From: Zhaonella formicivorans
GTDB lineage: Bacteria > Bacillota > DUOV01 > Zhaonellaceae
Assembly (NCBI RefSeq): GCF_004353525.1
Contig: NZ_CP085524.1
Span: forward strand, 1,002,001-1,066,000
Length of the DNA: 64,000 bases
Direction: 5' to 3'
Part shown: piece by piece, positions 8,997-16,735 of the stretch
How positions within the stretch are numbered: position 1 is the first letter of the stretch
How the letters are laid out: each line of letters begins with the position of its first letter
The notes under the pieces: generated by a model
Told to the model about the DNA's origin: nothing
The model's input: the letters and a program-made list of their open reading frames with translations, nothing else
The model's database searches: none
Made by a program: the position numbers and the translations under genes

Positions 8997-9035
8997 ACAA
9001 AAAGACCTCGCCTACGCTAGGTTGGCTGAGGTCTT
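8997..9035 (-). terminator. Intrinsic terminator of the cobalamin riboswitch
   Basis: On the minus strand AAGACCTC pairs with GAGGTCTT, extended by GCC/GGC inside, followed by a run of five T. It lies between the riboswitch aptamer and cobU, where a riboswitch expression platform would end. Confidence 0.85.
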
Positions 9036-9084
9036 AATAAGCTGCTTAACGCCTGTCCCTTAACGCGAAGGACATTGCGCAAAG

Positions 9085-9240
9085 TTATAGGCAGGTTTCC
9101 TGGCTACGGTTCATTCCTTCCTCCGCCTTCCCGGTTTAACCAGTGGCTATGGAGGCTTCTCCCCGTTACAGTGGCGCGACCGCTCAGGCTTTTCACCTGA
9201 TTCCCTTCTCCTGTAACTTCACCCATGAGGTTTTATATTA
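9085..9240 (-). promoter_or_regulatory. Adenosylcobalamin riboswitch (cobalamin element)
   Basis: Read on the minus strand the region shows the conserved cobalamin-aptamer blocks in order: GGGAATCAGGTG, then GCGGTCGCGCCACTGTAA (B12-box-like core), GCCACTGG, GGGAAGGC, and GCCAGGAAACCTGCC near 9104-9090. It lies between a sigma-A promoter and a terminator ahead of the cobU-cbi operon. Binding of adenosylcobalamin is expected to favour the terminator and shut off the pathway. Confidence 0.95.
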
Positions 9241-9290
9241 AAATTTTTAAAATTTTGTCAGCTGGACTGAGAATTAACTGATCAGTATCA

Positions 9291-9319
9291 ATTATAGCTC
9301 ATACCCATTTTTTTGACAA
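9291..9319 (-). promoter_or_regulatory. Sigma-A promoter of the cobalamin operon
   Basis: TTGTCA (9319-9314) and TATAAT (9296-9291) are separated by exactly 17 bases on the minus strand. Transcription would begin near 9284, just upstream of the riboswitch. Confidence 0.8.
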
Positions 9320-9352
9320 GTTATAAAACAAACGTATCAGGAGCTGCCTTGG

Positions 9353-9634
9353 TTATTGGCTTTGTTTATTTTGCAGCAGGGCTAGCTGTCTGTTCCGTTC
9401 GAAGATTAAGCGCGCATACCTGGCGTTTTGCAGTTTTAAAATGCGTTTTTCCCTTTCCGCTCGCTGAAGCAGTTCAGCCTTTTCCCGCTCTATTCTTTCA
9501 ACAAGTTGGATCAGAACGCGGCGGCTTACCCTCAGTTGCGCTACTTTTTCTTCCAGCTGACTAATCCGTTTCAAAAGTTCTTGTTCTTTAAGACTATCCA
9601 ACAGTACCACACCCGTCCATAGAAAAATTCCCAT
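9353..9634 (-). CDS. Small coiled-coil protein of unknown function
   Basis: 93 residues. After a short hydrophobic N-terminus the rest is a charged amphipathic helix with leucine heptads (KEQELLKRISQLEEKVAQL and later IEREKAELLQRAEREKR), so a coiled coil is likely. I do not recognise a family. No good ribosome-binding site precedes the ATG. A TTG at about residue 12 (LDSLKEQ) may be the true start, which would remove the hydrophobic segment. It sits between the aminotransferase gene and the cobalamin operon promoter. Confidence 0.55.
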   Translation of the reverse strand: MGIFLWTGVVLLDSLKEQELLKRISQLEEKVAQLRVSRRVLIQLVERIEREKAELLQRAEREKRILKLQNARYARLIFERNRQLALLQNKQSQ

Positions 9635-9679
9635 AAAATTATATGCACGGGCAATGGTTTTATTGACAACTCAATTTAC

Positions 9680-10870
9680 CTAGGCCGGTTTATTTTCCGT
9701 AACCTTGAAATCAAAACTTGCCTTAATCCTTGCTACTGCTTCCCGTAATCTTTCTTCCTCCTCTACCAGGGCAATGCGTACATATCCCTCACCAAGTTGA
9801 CCAAATCCTATACCGGGCACCACAACTACGCCGGTTTTATGTAAAAGTTCTACAGCAAAAGCGTAGGAATCGGTGTATCCTTTGGGCAAGGGTGCCCAGA
9901 CAAACATAGTTGCTTTTGGTCTCGGCATATCCCACCCCAGGTCTCTTAAACCATTCACCAGTACATCCCTTCTTCTGGCGTAGACAGCGGCGTTTTCCCG
10001 CACATAATCCTGGGGCCCGGTTAAAGCAGCCACTGCAGCTAACTGCACAGCTTTGTAAATGCCGTAATCTAAATTCGCTTTAACTGCAGTTAAAGCGGCA
10101 ATAACTTCACGATTGCCGACTACAAAACCTATTCTGCATCCAGCCATGTTATAAGTCTTGGAAAAGGAATGAAACTCCACCCCTACCTCTTTTGCACCCG
10201 GAACCTGCAAAAAACTAATAGGTCGGAAGCCGTCAAAAGCAAGTTCTGAATAAGCATTATCATGACAGACGATCAGATCATATTCTTTTGCGAAATCAAC
10301 CACTTCCGAGAAAAATTCATAGTCAGCCACTGCTGCCAAAGGATTATTGGGGTAATTTAAAAACAACAGTTTGGCCTCGCGGGCAACCTTTTCGGGTATA
10401 TCCTGCAACTTGGGCAAATAATTATTGTCTGCTTGAAGGGGCACCGCAACTTTCTTACCTCCGGCCAACATTACACTTGCTGTGTAAATAGGATATCCCG
10501 GTTCGGGAACTAAAGCAATATCCCCCGGGTTTAAATAGGCCAAGCAAATATGGCCAAGACCATCTTGTGACCCCATTAAGGAGAGCACTTCATTCTGCGG
10601 ATCCAACTGGACATTGAATCTTTTACCATACCACTCAGCTACGGCAGCCTTGAAAACATCCAGCCCCTGGGTTAAAGCGTAGCCATAAATACTCTTGTCG
10701 GCTACAGCAGCTTGTAGTGCCTCCACAATATGAGGCGCCGGCGGACGGTCAGGACTCCCTATACTCAAATTGATGATATCCACCCCGCGGGCTTTAACTT
10801 CTTTGCTCAATTTATCCATTTCACTAAAAATAGCCGAACCCAGTTTTTTCACCCTGCTAGCTTGCTCCAT
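9680..10870 (-). CDS. PLP-dependent class I/II aminotransferase (DapL/AlaC-like)
   Basis: 396 residues of aminotransferase fold type I. The PLP lysine is in SFSKTYNMAGCRIGF; LNYPNNPLAAV and the GSPDRPPAPHIV opening are also typical. The sequence resembles LL-diaminopimelate aminotransferase and related alanine/aspartate aminotransferases. LL-DAP activity would give a one-step branch from tetrahydrodipicolinate, using the product of the dapA/dapB genes of this window, but that is only inference: substrate cannot be told from motifs alone. It overlaps the PHP gene by 14 bases. Confidence 0.85.
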   Translation of the reverse strand: MEQASRVKKLGSAIFSEMDKLSKEVKARGVDIINLSIGSPDRPPAPHIVEALQAAVADKSIYGYALTQGLDVFKAAVAEWYGKRFNVQLDPQNEVLSLMGSQDGLGHICLAYLNPGDIALVPEPGYPIYTASVMLAGGKKVAVPLQADNNYLPKLQDIPEKVAREAKLLFLNYPNNPLAAVADYEFFSEVVDFAKEYDLIVCHDNAYSELAFDGFRPISFLQVPGAKEVGVEFHSFSKTYNMAGCRIGFVVGNREVIAALTAVKANLDYGIYKAVQLAAVAALTGPQDYVRENAAVYARRRDVLVNGLRDLGWDMPRPKATMFVWAPLPKGYTDSYAFAVELLHKTGVVVVPGIGFGQLGEGYVRIALVEEEERLREAVARIKASFDFKVTENKPA

Positions 10871-11696
10871 TTCCTACTCCTCCTTTTGCTTTTTCCAAAG
10901 CTTTAACTGCATGGTAGGGAACCACTGCGGCCCCGATTTCAGCTTTGCTTTCAGTGCCTATGCCATGAAAATCGGAACCCCCGGTGGCAATTAGCTTGTA
11001 TGTTTTACATAAGCTCAAATAATTTCTCTTGTCGTCCTCGCTATGTAGTGGATAATAAACCTCGATCCCCTGTATGCCTGCCAGAATCAATTCTTTGACC
11101 AGGCGCTGATCACCCAGCAAACCAGGATGGGCGAGCACAGCCACCCCTCCGGTCGCTTTAATCAGATCAATACCCTCCTGAGGATGTAATTTTTTTCTCG
11201 GTACAAAAGCCGGAGCACCACGGTTTAAGAATTTTTGAAATCCTTCCTCCACGGTGGCCACGTATCCCTTTTCTTTTAAGGCAAGAGCTATGTGCGGCCT
11301 TCCGACGCTGCCTTCTCCTGCCAGTGCCAAAACCCTCTCCCAATCCAGTTTATATCCTAAGTCACGTAATTTTTTCAGTATTTTTTTGTTTCTGTTTACT
11401 CGGTCAGCGCGCAAATCCGCCAGCCTGTTTTGCAGCGGCTCATTCCGAAAATCAAGAAAATAGCCTAAGATATGAATTTCTGTATCGGCAAACTGGGTGC
11501 TTAATTCTATTCCCGGCACTACCGTTATGGTGAGCATGTTACCGGTTGATAGAGCCTCTTCCAGTCCTGCCGTGGTATCATGATCAGTTACCGCCAAGGC
11601 TGCCAGACCTTTGCTTTGGGCCAGCCTTACTACCGCTGCGGGAGCAAGGGCGCCGTCGGAAGCTGTGGTATGTATGTGTAAATCAGCTAACATCAT
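10857..11696 (-). CDS. PHP-domain metal-dependent phosphoesterase (TrpH/YciV-like)
   Basis: The N-terminal DLHIHTTASDG and VTDHDTTAG are the first two PHP metal-binding motifs; GRPHIALAL, AHPGL and GSDFHG complete the set. Length is about 279 residues. Relatives hydrolyse 3',5'-nucleoside bisphosphates or short RNA ends (RNase AM). The frame extends to 11744, but ATG 11696 follows AAGGTG closely and begins at the family start. It is coupled to the downstream aminotransferase gene by an overlap. The biological substrate here is unknown. Confidence 0.87.
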   Translation of the reverse strand: MMLADLHIHTTASDGALAPAAVVRLAQSKGLAALAVTDHDTTAGLEEALSTGNMLTITVVPGIELSTQFADTEIHILGYFLDFRNEPLQNRLADLRADRVNRNKKILKKLRDLGYKLDWERVLALAGEGSVGRPHIALALKEKGYVATVEEGFQKFLNRGAPAFVPRKKLHPQEGIDLIKATGGVAVLAHPGLLGDQRLVKELILAGIQGIEVYYPLHSEDDKRNYLSLCKTYKLIATGGSDFHGIGTESKAEIGAAVVPYHAVKALEKAKGGVGNGAS

Positions 11697-11764
11697 GTTC
11701 ACCTTAATTATCTGTATTTTATCGTGTCTACAGGCTCCAGGCAACTAAAACATCCATTTAGATT

Positions 11765-12712
11765 TTAGATTAAATTTGCCTCTAAAACCCGTAAAATATT
11801 TTTACCCAGTATTTTTGCAATTTCCTCTGTCTTATATCCTCTTTTATCAAGTCCGGCAATTAAATTCGAAAGTCTGGTCACATCTTCCAAGCCTGGCGTC
11901 ATAGGATCGGTACCGTCAAAATCAGAACCAATGCCAACGTGTAAGACGTTTCCTAGCAATTGACAGGCATGGTCAATATGCTCTACAACCTTAGCAACGG
12001 AGGCTTCCTGGGCTACAAATTCAGGTGCAAATGTGACCCCTAAAACCCCTTGGTTTTGGGCCAAGGCTTTTATCTGGGCATCGTTTAAATTCCGGTAATG
12101 ATTATAGACGCTTTGGCAGTTGGCGTGAGACACTAAAAGGGGTTTGGTAGTTACTTCGAGAACATCCCAAAAGCCTTGTTCCGCTATATGGGCCAGATCT
12201 ATTACCATTCCCAGTCGGTTCATGTTATTAACCACTTTTCTGCCAAATGAGGTTAAACCTCCTTTGCTTAACCTTTCACCCACACCGTCAGCAATGGCGT
12301 TTCTCTGATTCCAGGTCAGACCGAGACAACGCACCCCCAAACGGAAAAGGCACTCTAATACTCCTAAATCGCCTTCTAAAGCCTCCCCGCCTTCTATACT
12401 TAAAATTGCCCCTACAGTACCTGCGCTGGTTAACACCTGCTGTAAATCCTGCCGTGAGGTGATCACCTTCAATCGGTCCCGGTTACTTTCTACTTCCTCA
12501 TAGAATGCTGCTATTTGCTGCAGCGCCCTGCGCAGCGCTCCATTAGGTTTGTACACCGTTTCAATAAACAAGGCAAAAATCTGTACTTTTACACCAGCCT
12601 CCAATAAACGAGGCAAATCTACATGGCCTTGTGATGATCTTGTGCCTAGCCTTCTTTTGCCCCTAATTACATCAAGCATGGTATCACAATGAGCATCTAC
12701 CACAAGCATCAT
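11765..12712 (-). CDS. Membrane dipeptidase, peptidase family M19
   Basis: 315 residues. Zinc-ligand motifs of the renal-dipeptidase family are visible: DAHCDTM near the N-terminus, SIEGGEAL, VIDLAHI, LVSHANC and GIGSDFDGTD. GLTWNQRNAIADG is another family block. It would cleave dipeptides, including D-residue dipeptides from peptidoglycan. AAGGGG lies 6 bases before the ATG. There is no signal peptide, so it is probably cytoplasmic. Confidence 0.92.
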   Translation of the reverse strand: MMLVVDAHCDTMLDVIRGKRRLGTRSSQGHVDLPRLLEAGVKVQIFALFIETVYKPNGALRRALQQIAAFYEEVESNRDRLKVITSRQDLQQVLTSAGTVGAILSIEGGEALEGDLGVLECLFRLGVRCLGLTWNQRNAIADGVGERLSKGGLTSFGRKVVNNMNRLGMVIDLAHIAEQGFWDVLEVTTKPLLVSHANCQSVYNHYRNLNDAQIKALAQNQGVLGVTFAPEFVAQEASVAKVVEHIDHACQLLGNVLHVGIGSDFDGTDPMTPGLEDVTRLSNLIAGLDKRGYKTEEIAKILGKNILRVLEANLI

Positions 12713-12860
12713 TTCAAACCCCTTTCTAAAGGATACTTGGCGGGCGCAAAGCTAATCCGCACAGTAGATGCTATGACTAACTTGTGAAACTATAACCGTA
12801 AAAAATTGCTAGGGGAGAGAGAATAAGCGGTTTCAATTGGAACGAAGCTAATGTGCAAAC

Positions 12861-12891
12861 AAAAACCTGTATTCCTTCTCAGGAATACAGG
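12861..12891 (-). terminator. Intrinsic terminator after spoVS
   Basis: A 10-base perfect stem (CCTGTATTCC with GGAATACAGG, short loop) is followed on the minus strand by TTTTTG. It lies 34 bases after the spoVS stop. Confidence 0.88.
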
Positions 12892-12925
12892 CAACAAATT
12901 CACTTCAAACAGCGTTAACCCGTTC

Positions 12926-13186
12926 TTAGCGGGGTTCTACAATCAACTTAATAGCAGTTCTCTCTTCTCCATCAATTTGAATGTCGGTAAATGCCGGGAT
13001 GCAAATCAAATCTACTCCACTGGGCGCTACAAATCCGCGAGCGATGGCTACTGCTTTTACAGCTTGGTTTAATGCTCCTGCCCCGATAGCCTGGATCTCA
13101 GCTCCTCCTCTTTCCCTGAGAACCCCGGCCAGTGCACCGGCGACAGAATTTGGGCTGGACTTTGCTGAAACTTTCAACACTTCCAT
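12926..13186 (-). CDS. spoVS: Stage V sporulation protein S
   Basis: 86 residues, the exact usual size of SpoVS. The sequence VLKVSAKSSPNSVAGALAG and the IGAGALNQAVKAVAIARG core are near-invariant in the family. SpoVS is an Alba-like small protein needed for spore coat and core development in B. subtilis. GGGAGG lies 8 bases before the ATG at 13186; a TTG one codon earlier is in frame. A clear sigma-H promoter precedes it and a terminator follows, so it is a single-gene unit. Confidence 0.97.
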   Translation of the reverse strand: MEVLKVSAKSSPNSVAGALAGVLRERGGAEIQAIGAGALNQAVKAVAIARGFVAPSGVDLICIPAFTDIQIDGEERTAIKLIVEPR

Positions 13187-13240
13187 CAATTTGACCTCCC
13201 TTTGACGTCTAGTTGATGAGAGAATCCCCTCTGCAATGAT

Positions 13241-13269
13241 ATATTCGGCTAGCTTGGAAAAAATCCTTT
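13241..13269 (-). promoter_or_regulatory. Sigma-H promoter of spoVS
   Basis: AAAGGATTT (13269-13261) and GCCGAATAT (13249-13241), 11 bases apart, fit the sigma-H consensus RNAGGAWWW / RNNGAATWW at every fixed position. spoVS is sigma-H dependent in B. subtilis, which agrees. Confidence 0.8.
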
Positions 13270-13296
13270 TTTTAGCAGTAAATTAATTTGAATTAT

Positions 13297-14082
13297 CTAA
13301 TTTTCTTGCACGATAAGAACTAAAGGCTCAATATGTTTTGCTTTGCCATCGGCAAAAAGCTCGATCACTACTCCATTAACTTGCATTATGCCACTGGCAA
13401 CCTCAAAACGAACAGGCATTTGGGTTAAAAATTTCTTAATTACCAGTTCTGATTTTACGCCTAGCACCGAATCCCGAGGCCCGGTCATTCCTACATCAGT
13501 AATATATGCAGTACCTTTAGGCAAAATTCTATAATCACTGGTTTGAATATGGGTATGAGTCCCACAGACAGCACTGACTTTACCATCCATAAACCAGCCA
13601 AAAGCCACTTTTTCCGAAGTAGCTTCAGCATGGAAGTCTACAATAATGTTCTTGGTAATTGCCTGTAGCTCCTTAACCATTTGCTCGCCAATTCGGAAAG
13701 GGCAATCCAAATTAGATAGAAAAACACGGCCCGAAAGGTTCAGCAGCCCCAGTTTGCTGCCCTTTTTTGTTTTCAAAATAGTATAGCCTTTGCCGGGTGT
13801 ACCTGGGGGGTAATTAGCGGGCCTGATTATCCTGTCTTCGTTATCTATAAACCCTAGGACTTCTTTTTTATCCCAGATGTGGTTTCCCATAGATAAAGCG
13901 TCAATTCCATAGGAAAAAAGTTCTTTGGCAATTTCCTTGGTGATGCCATTCCCACCTGCCGCATTTTCTCCGTTGGCAATAACTACATCTATGCAATGTT
14001 CACTAACATAATTTTTTAAAAACATTTTAATGGCTTGGCGACCTGGTCGACCGACCACGTCCCCTAAAAATAAAATTTTCAC
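13297..14082 (-). CDS. ymdB: YmdB-type metallophosphoesterase (2',3'-cyclic nucleotide phosphodiesterase)
   Basis: 261 residues (B. subtilis YmdB is 264). Metal-site motifs: LGDVVGRPGR, ANGENAAGGNG, GNHIWDKKE, DFHAEATSEK and GTHTHIQT. The family hydrolyses cyclic nucleotides, and in B. subtilis it affects the switch between motility and biofilm and acts alongside RNase Y. The open frame extends to 14169, but GTG 14082 begins the family sequence (VKILFLGD) and has GGGGG six bases upstream. The gene keeps the conserved rny-ymdB-spoVS neighbourhood, with one extra gene between rny and ymdB. Confidence 0.94.
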   Translation of the reverse strand: MKILFLGDVVGRPGRQAIKMFLKNYVSEHCIDVVIANGENAAGGNGITKEIAKELFSYGIDALSMGNHIWDKKEVLGFIDNEDRIIRPANYPPGTPGKGYTILKTKKGSKLGLLNLSGRVFLSNLDCPFRIGEQMVKELQAITKNIIVDFHAEATSEKVAFGWFMDGKVSAVCGTHTHIQTSDYRILPKGTAYITDVGMTGPRDSVLGVKSELVIKKFLTQMPVRFEVASGIMQVNGVVIELFADGKAKHIEPLVLIVQEN

Positions 14083-14161
14083 CTGTAACCCCCGTCGAAC
14101 CAGATTTGTTACCATAGTTTTCCAAATGATCAATAATCCATACCGGCTTACATAATTTTTT

Positions 14162-14189
14162 TGGGACACATTTTTAAATGTGTCCCAAA
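14162..14189. repeat. Perfect inverted repeat upstream of ymdB
   Basis: GGGACACATTT and AAATGTGTCCC are separated by two or three bases and lie between the 172-residue gene and ymdB. No T-run follows on the minus strand (A-rich instead), so it is not a standard terminator for that direction. It may be a protein-binding site or an mRNA hairpin. Confidence 0.7.
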
Positions 14190-14206
14190 TTAAAGAAGCA
14201 CACTGG

Positions 14207-14725
14207 TTACTTATTAAAAACCAAAACTCTTCCTTCCTCGCGAAAAGCTATTAATTTTTTATCTAAAGTAGAACCTTTAATGTTTTCCAGCGCATGGCCG
14301 ATCATTTCCTCTTGCAGTTCCAAATCTTCCTCCATTAAACTGTCATTTGCATCGGCTACCAGGATGTTGGCAAAATCCTGGTGAAGCAAGGAGATTATTA
14401 AAGCAATCTCATTATGGGTAATTGTTTCTACGTCCCGCTGCACTTCCAGCACGGTTAAGCCCTCGTAAGCCGAATACTTAAGGTTTAAAATGTTTGGCTT
14501 TCTGTTTTCCAGATAGTGAAAAGTCTCAATGCAGGAAATACATTTATTTTTAAATTGTTGTAGAGGTTCATTATCCAGCAGTTGTGAAAGAGTAAAAGTT
14601 AAAGCTAATTTTCGGCTTTCAGGATCATAATTAGTGGAGCCAACCTCCGGATACCTGACAAGGATTGAAATTAATAAGCCTATGCTATCGGATACTTCAT
14701 CCCCATTTTTATATTTCAAGTTCAA
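14207..14725 (-). CDS. Conserved-looking protein of unknown function between rny and ymdB
   Basis: 172 residues, no signal peptide or membrane segment. It starts at TTG 14725 with AGGTG six bases upstream. The N-terminal half is mixed; the middle has a Cys-x-x-Cys pair (NKCISCIETF) and the C-terminus is strongly acidic, then basic (LMEEDLELQEEMIGHALE to the last lysine). I recognise no family. Its place between RNase Y and YmdB, two functionally linked RNA-turnover genes, suggests but does not prove a related role. Confidence 0.75.
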   Translation of the reverse strand: MNLKYKNGDEVSDSIGLLISILVRYPEVGSTNYDPESRKLALTFTLSQLLDNEPLQQFKNKCISCIETFHYLENRKPNILNLKYSAYEGLTVLEVQRDVETITHNEIALIISLLHQDFANILVADANDSLMEEDLELQEEMIGHALENIKGSTLDKKLIAFREEGRVLVFNK

Positions 14726-14830
14726 AGGTTACACCTGCCCCCATACTTTGTCCATATGTTTTAATTTCTGCACCGGCTAGCGAATTCCTGCCTGCTTGGC
14801 AACATCGGGGCCGCTAAATTTTTTGGTAAA

Positions 14831-14855
14831 AATGTTAAGCGGCTCCTGGGGAGCC
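14831..14855 (-). terminator. Hairpin terminator after rny
   Basis: AAGCGGCTCC pairs with GGAGCCGCTT, a GC-rich stem with a tiny loop, just after the rny stop. On the minus strand it is followed by AACATTTTT, so the U-tract is slightly offset. Termination is likely but may be incomplete. Confidence 0.65.
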
Positions 14856-14862
14856 GCTTTTC

Positions 14863-16401
14863 CTATTTAGCATACTCAATCGCTCTGGTTTCCCGGATAA
14901 CCACCACTTTGATTTGACCGGGATACTCCAATTCCCGCTCGATGGTTTTCACTATATCCCTAACCAGGCGTACTGCACTTAAATCATCTACTTTATCAGG
15001 CTTAACCATAATGCGAATCTCACGCCCAGCCTGAATGGCATAGGATTTTTCCACACCTTCAAACGAATCTGCAATTTCCTCAAGCTTTTGCAATCGTTTA
15101 ATATAAGTTTCCAGAGTTTCACGCCTAGCTCCTGGGCGTGCAGCCGATACAGCATCAGCAGCTTGTACCAGCACCGCCTCGATGCTTTGGGGATCAACAT
15201 CCCCGTGGTGAGCAGCTATGGCATGAATAACCTCCGGTGACTCCTTATATTTTTTGGCCAATTCAACTCCAATCGTAACGTGCGGTCCTTCAACTTCATG
15301 ATCAACAGCTTTGCCTATATCGTGTAAAAGACCTGCCCGTTTTGCCAATTGGACATCTGCGCCTAATTCGGCTGCCATGGAAGCAGCTAAATGGGCTACC
15401 TCCACCGAATGCTTAAGCACATTTTGCCCGTAACTTGTTCTGTACTTCAACCGCCCCAACAACCTAACCAACTCGGGATGTAAGCCGTGGATGCCAGTCT
15501 CAAATGTAGCTTGCTCGCCTTCTTCTCTTATTTTTTGCTCAACTTCTTTTTGGGCTTTTTCAACCATCTCTTCAATCCGAGCCGGGTGAATACGCCCATC
15601 AGCAATGAGCTTTTCTAAAGCAATGCGCGCTACTTCCCGTCTTACCGGATCGAAACCGGACAGAATGACCGCTTCCGGAGTATCATCGATAATCAAATCT
15701 ATTCCGGTTAAAGTTTCCAAGGTGCGAATATTTCTGCCTTCACGACCGATAATTCTGCCCTTCATCTCATCATTGGGTAACGGTACCACAGAAACGGTTG
15801 TTTCTGCCACATGATCAGCAGCGCAGCGTTGAATTGCCAGAGTGATGATCTCTTTGGCTCTTTTTTCCCCTTCTTCCTTGGCCTGGGTCTCAATTTCTTT
15901 AATCAGCATGGCTGTTTCATGTTTAATTTCTTCTTCTACATTTGCTAAGAGGATTTCCCTGGCCTCCTCGGAAGTCAGTCCTGAAAGCCTTTCCAATTCA
16001 GCAACTTGTTGAGTGTAAATCTCGTTGACATTCGCTTTGAGCTTTTCTAATTCCTGTTCCTTTTTATGCAAACTTTCTTCCTTGCGTTCAATTGCTTCTG
16101 TTTTGCGGTCGAGAGATTCCTCCTTTTGGAGGAGCCGCCTTTCTATTCTTTGCAATTCGTTACGGCGTTCCCTATTTTCCCGCTCAACTTCATTACGCAA
16201 CTTATGAACCTCTTCTTTAGCCTCTAAAATCGCTTCTCTTTTCTTAGCTTCAGCCTCTTTTTCAGCCTCTTCCACTATTTTTTTAGCCGCTTCCTCGGCC
16301 GATGCGATTTTAGCCTCAGCTAAAGATTTACGAAGAAAATATCCACCAATGAATGCCCCTATGGCTAAAAGCAAGGTAATAAAATAATAGTTCCAGTAAA
16401 T
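14863..16401 (-). CDS. rny: Ribonuclease Y
   Basis: RNase Y is the membrane-anchored endoribonuclease that starts mRNA decay in Firmicutes. In order: an N-terminal transmembrane helix, a long charged coiled coil (about residues 35-160), a KH domain with [12 protein letters not shown], and an HD domain with [12 protein letters not shown], then the C-terminal family domain. The first ordinary start codon (TTG 16374) is 33 bases from the only ribosome-binding site and would cut off half the membrane helix. A perfect GGAGGTG is followed six bases later by an ATT at 16401 that gives [23 protein letters not shown]-type anchor and 512 residues, the usual length. I therefore infer an ATT start. Confidence 0.93.
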   Translation of the reverse strand: MYWNYYFITLLLAIGAFIGGYFLRKSLAEAKIASAEEAAKKIVEEAEKEAEAKKREAILEAKEEVHKLRNEVERENRERRNELQRIERRLLQKEESLDRKTEAIERKEESLHKKEQELEKLKANVNEIYTQQVAELERLSGLTSEEAREILLANVEEEIKHETAMLIKEIETQAKEEGEKRAKEIITLAIQRCAADHVAETTVSVVPLPNDEMKGRIIGREGRNIRTLETLTGIDLIIDDTPEAVILSGFDPVRREVARIALEKLIADGRIHPARIEEMVEKAQKEVEQKIREEGEQATFETGIHGLHPELVRLLGRLKYRTSYGQNVLKHSVEVAHLAASMAAELGADVQLAKRAGLLHDIGKAVDHEVEGPHVTIGVELAKKYKESPEVIHAIAAHHGDVDPQSIEAVLVQAADAVSAARPGARRETLETYIKRLQKLEEIADSFEGVEKSYAIQAGREIRIMVKPDKVDDLSAVRLVRDIVKTIERELEYPGQIKVVVIRETRAIEYAK

Positions 16402-16448
16402 AGTCTCACCTCCATTCTTTGCAATCTACTAAAACATTTTGGAGCTCT

Positions 16449-16477
16449 AAAAAATAAAGCCGAGTAAGAAACTCGGC
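16449..16477 (-). terminator. Intrinsic terminator after the 6S-like RNA
   Basis: GCCGAGT pairs with ACTCGGC across a short loop, followed on the minus strand by TTTATTTTTT. It lies 3' of the structured RNA and 36 bases before the rny ribosome-binding site. Confidence 0.88.
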
Positions 16478-16684
16478 GTACATTAGAAACTAACATCCCC
16501 AGATGTGCGGTTTTAACAAACTTATGCCTGTAGAAGCATAAGCACTGTATTTAAAACGATTCATTGTTCTAACTGTAGTAGCCATAATGATTTGGCAGAT
16601 CACACAGTTGCTACCAAAGAACATTGCGAACCATCTATTTAAATACCATACATCTGGTGTCTAGTCCTAACGTAGTTTCTCCCG
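16478..16684 (-). ncRNA. ssrS: Probable 6S RNA
   Basis: A ~205-base untranslated transcript with its own consensus promoter and terminator between recX and rny. Its two ends pair in a long closing stem: TACGTTAG / CTAATGTA, GACTAG / TTAGTTT with G-U pairs, then CCAGATGT / ACATCTGG. Inside is a largely unpaired, A/U-rich bubble, a small hairpin on the 3' side (CTTATGC / GCATAAG), and an apical arm (TGTTCT / AGAACA, GTAGC / GCTAC). This layout is that of 6S RNA, which mimics an open promoter and binds sigma-A RNA polymerase. A cis-acting leader of rny is the alternative. The pairing was done by eye. Confidence 0.68.
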
Positions 16685-16689
16685 ATAGT

Positions 16690-16718
16690 ATTGTAATATT
16701 CTTAAAAAAAGATGTCAA
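16690..16718 (-). promoter_or_regulatory. Sigma-A promoter of the 6S-like RNA
   Basis: TTGACA (16718-16713) and TACAAT (16695-16690) with a 17-base spacer. A start near 16683 agrees with the 5' end of the closing stem. Confidence 0.85.
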
Positions 16719-16735
16719 GTTAATCTAAATGTTCG

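Noticed and set aside
8860-9000. N-terminal extension of cobU.
   Set aside because: It begins in the riboswitch terminator T-run, has no homology, and a TTG with a good ribosome-binding site gives the normal CobU length.
9313-9564. 83-codon plus-strand frame near the cobalamin promoter.
   Set aside because: Antisense to the coiled-coil gene and to the promoter; no ribosome-binding site.
14162-14189. Hairpin as terminator of the 172-residue gene.
   Set aside because: The bases following on the minus strand are A-rich, not T-rich. Listed only as an inverted repeat.
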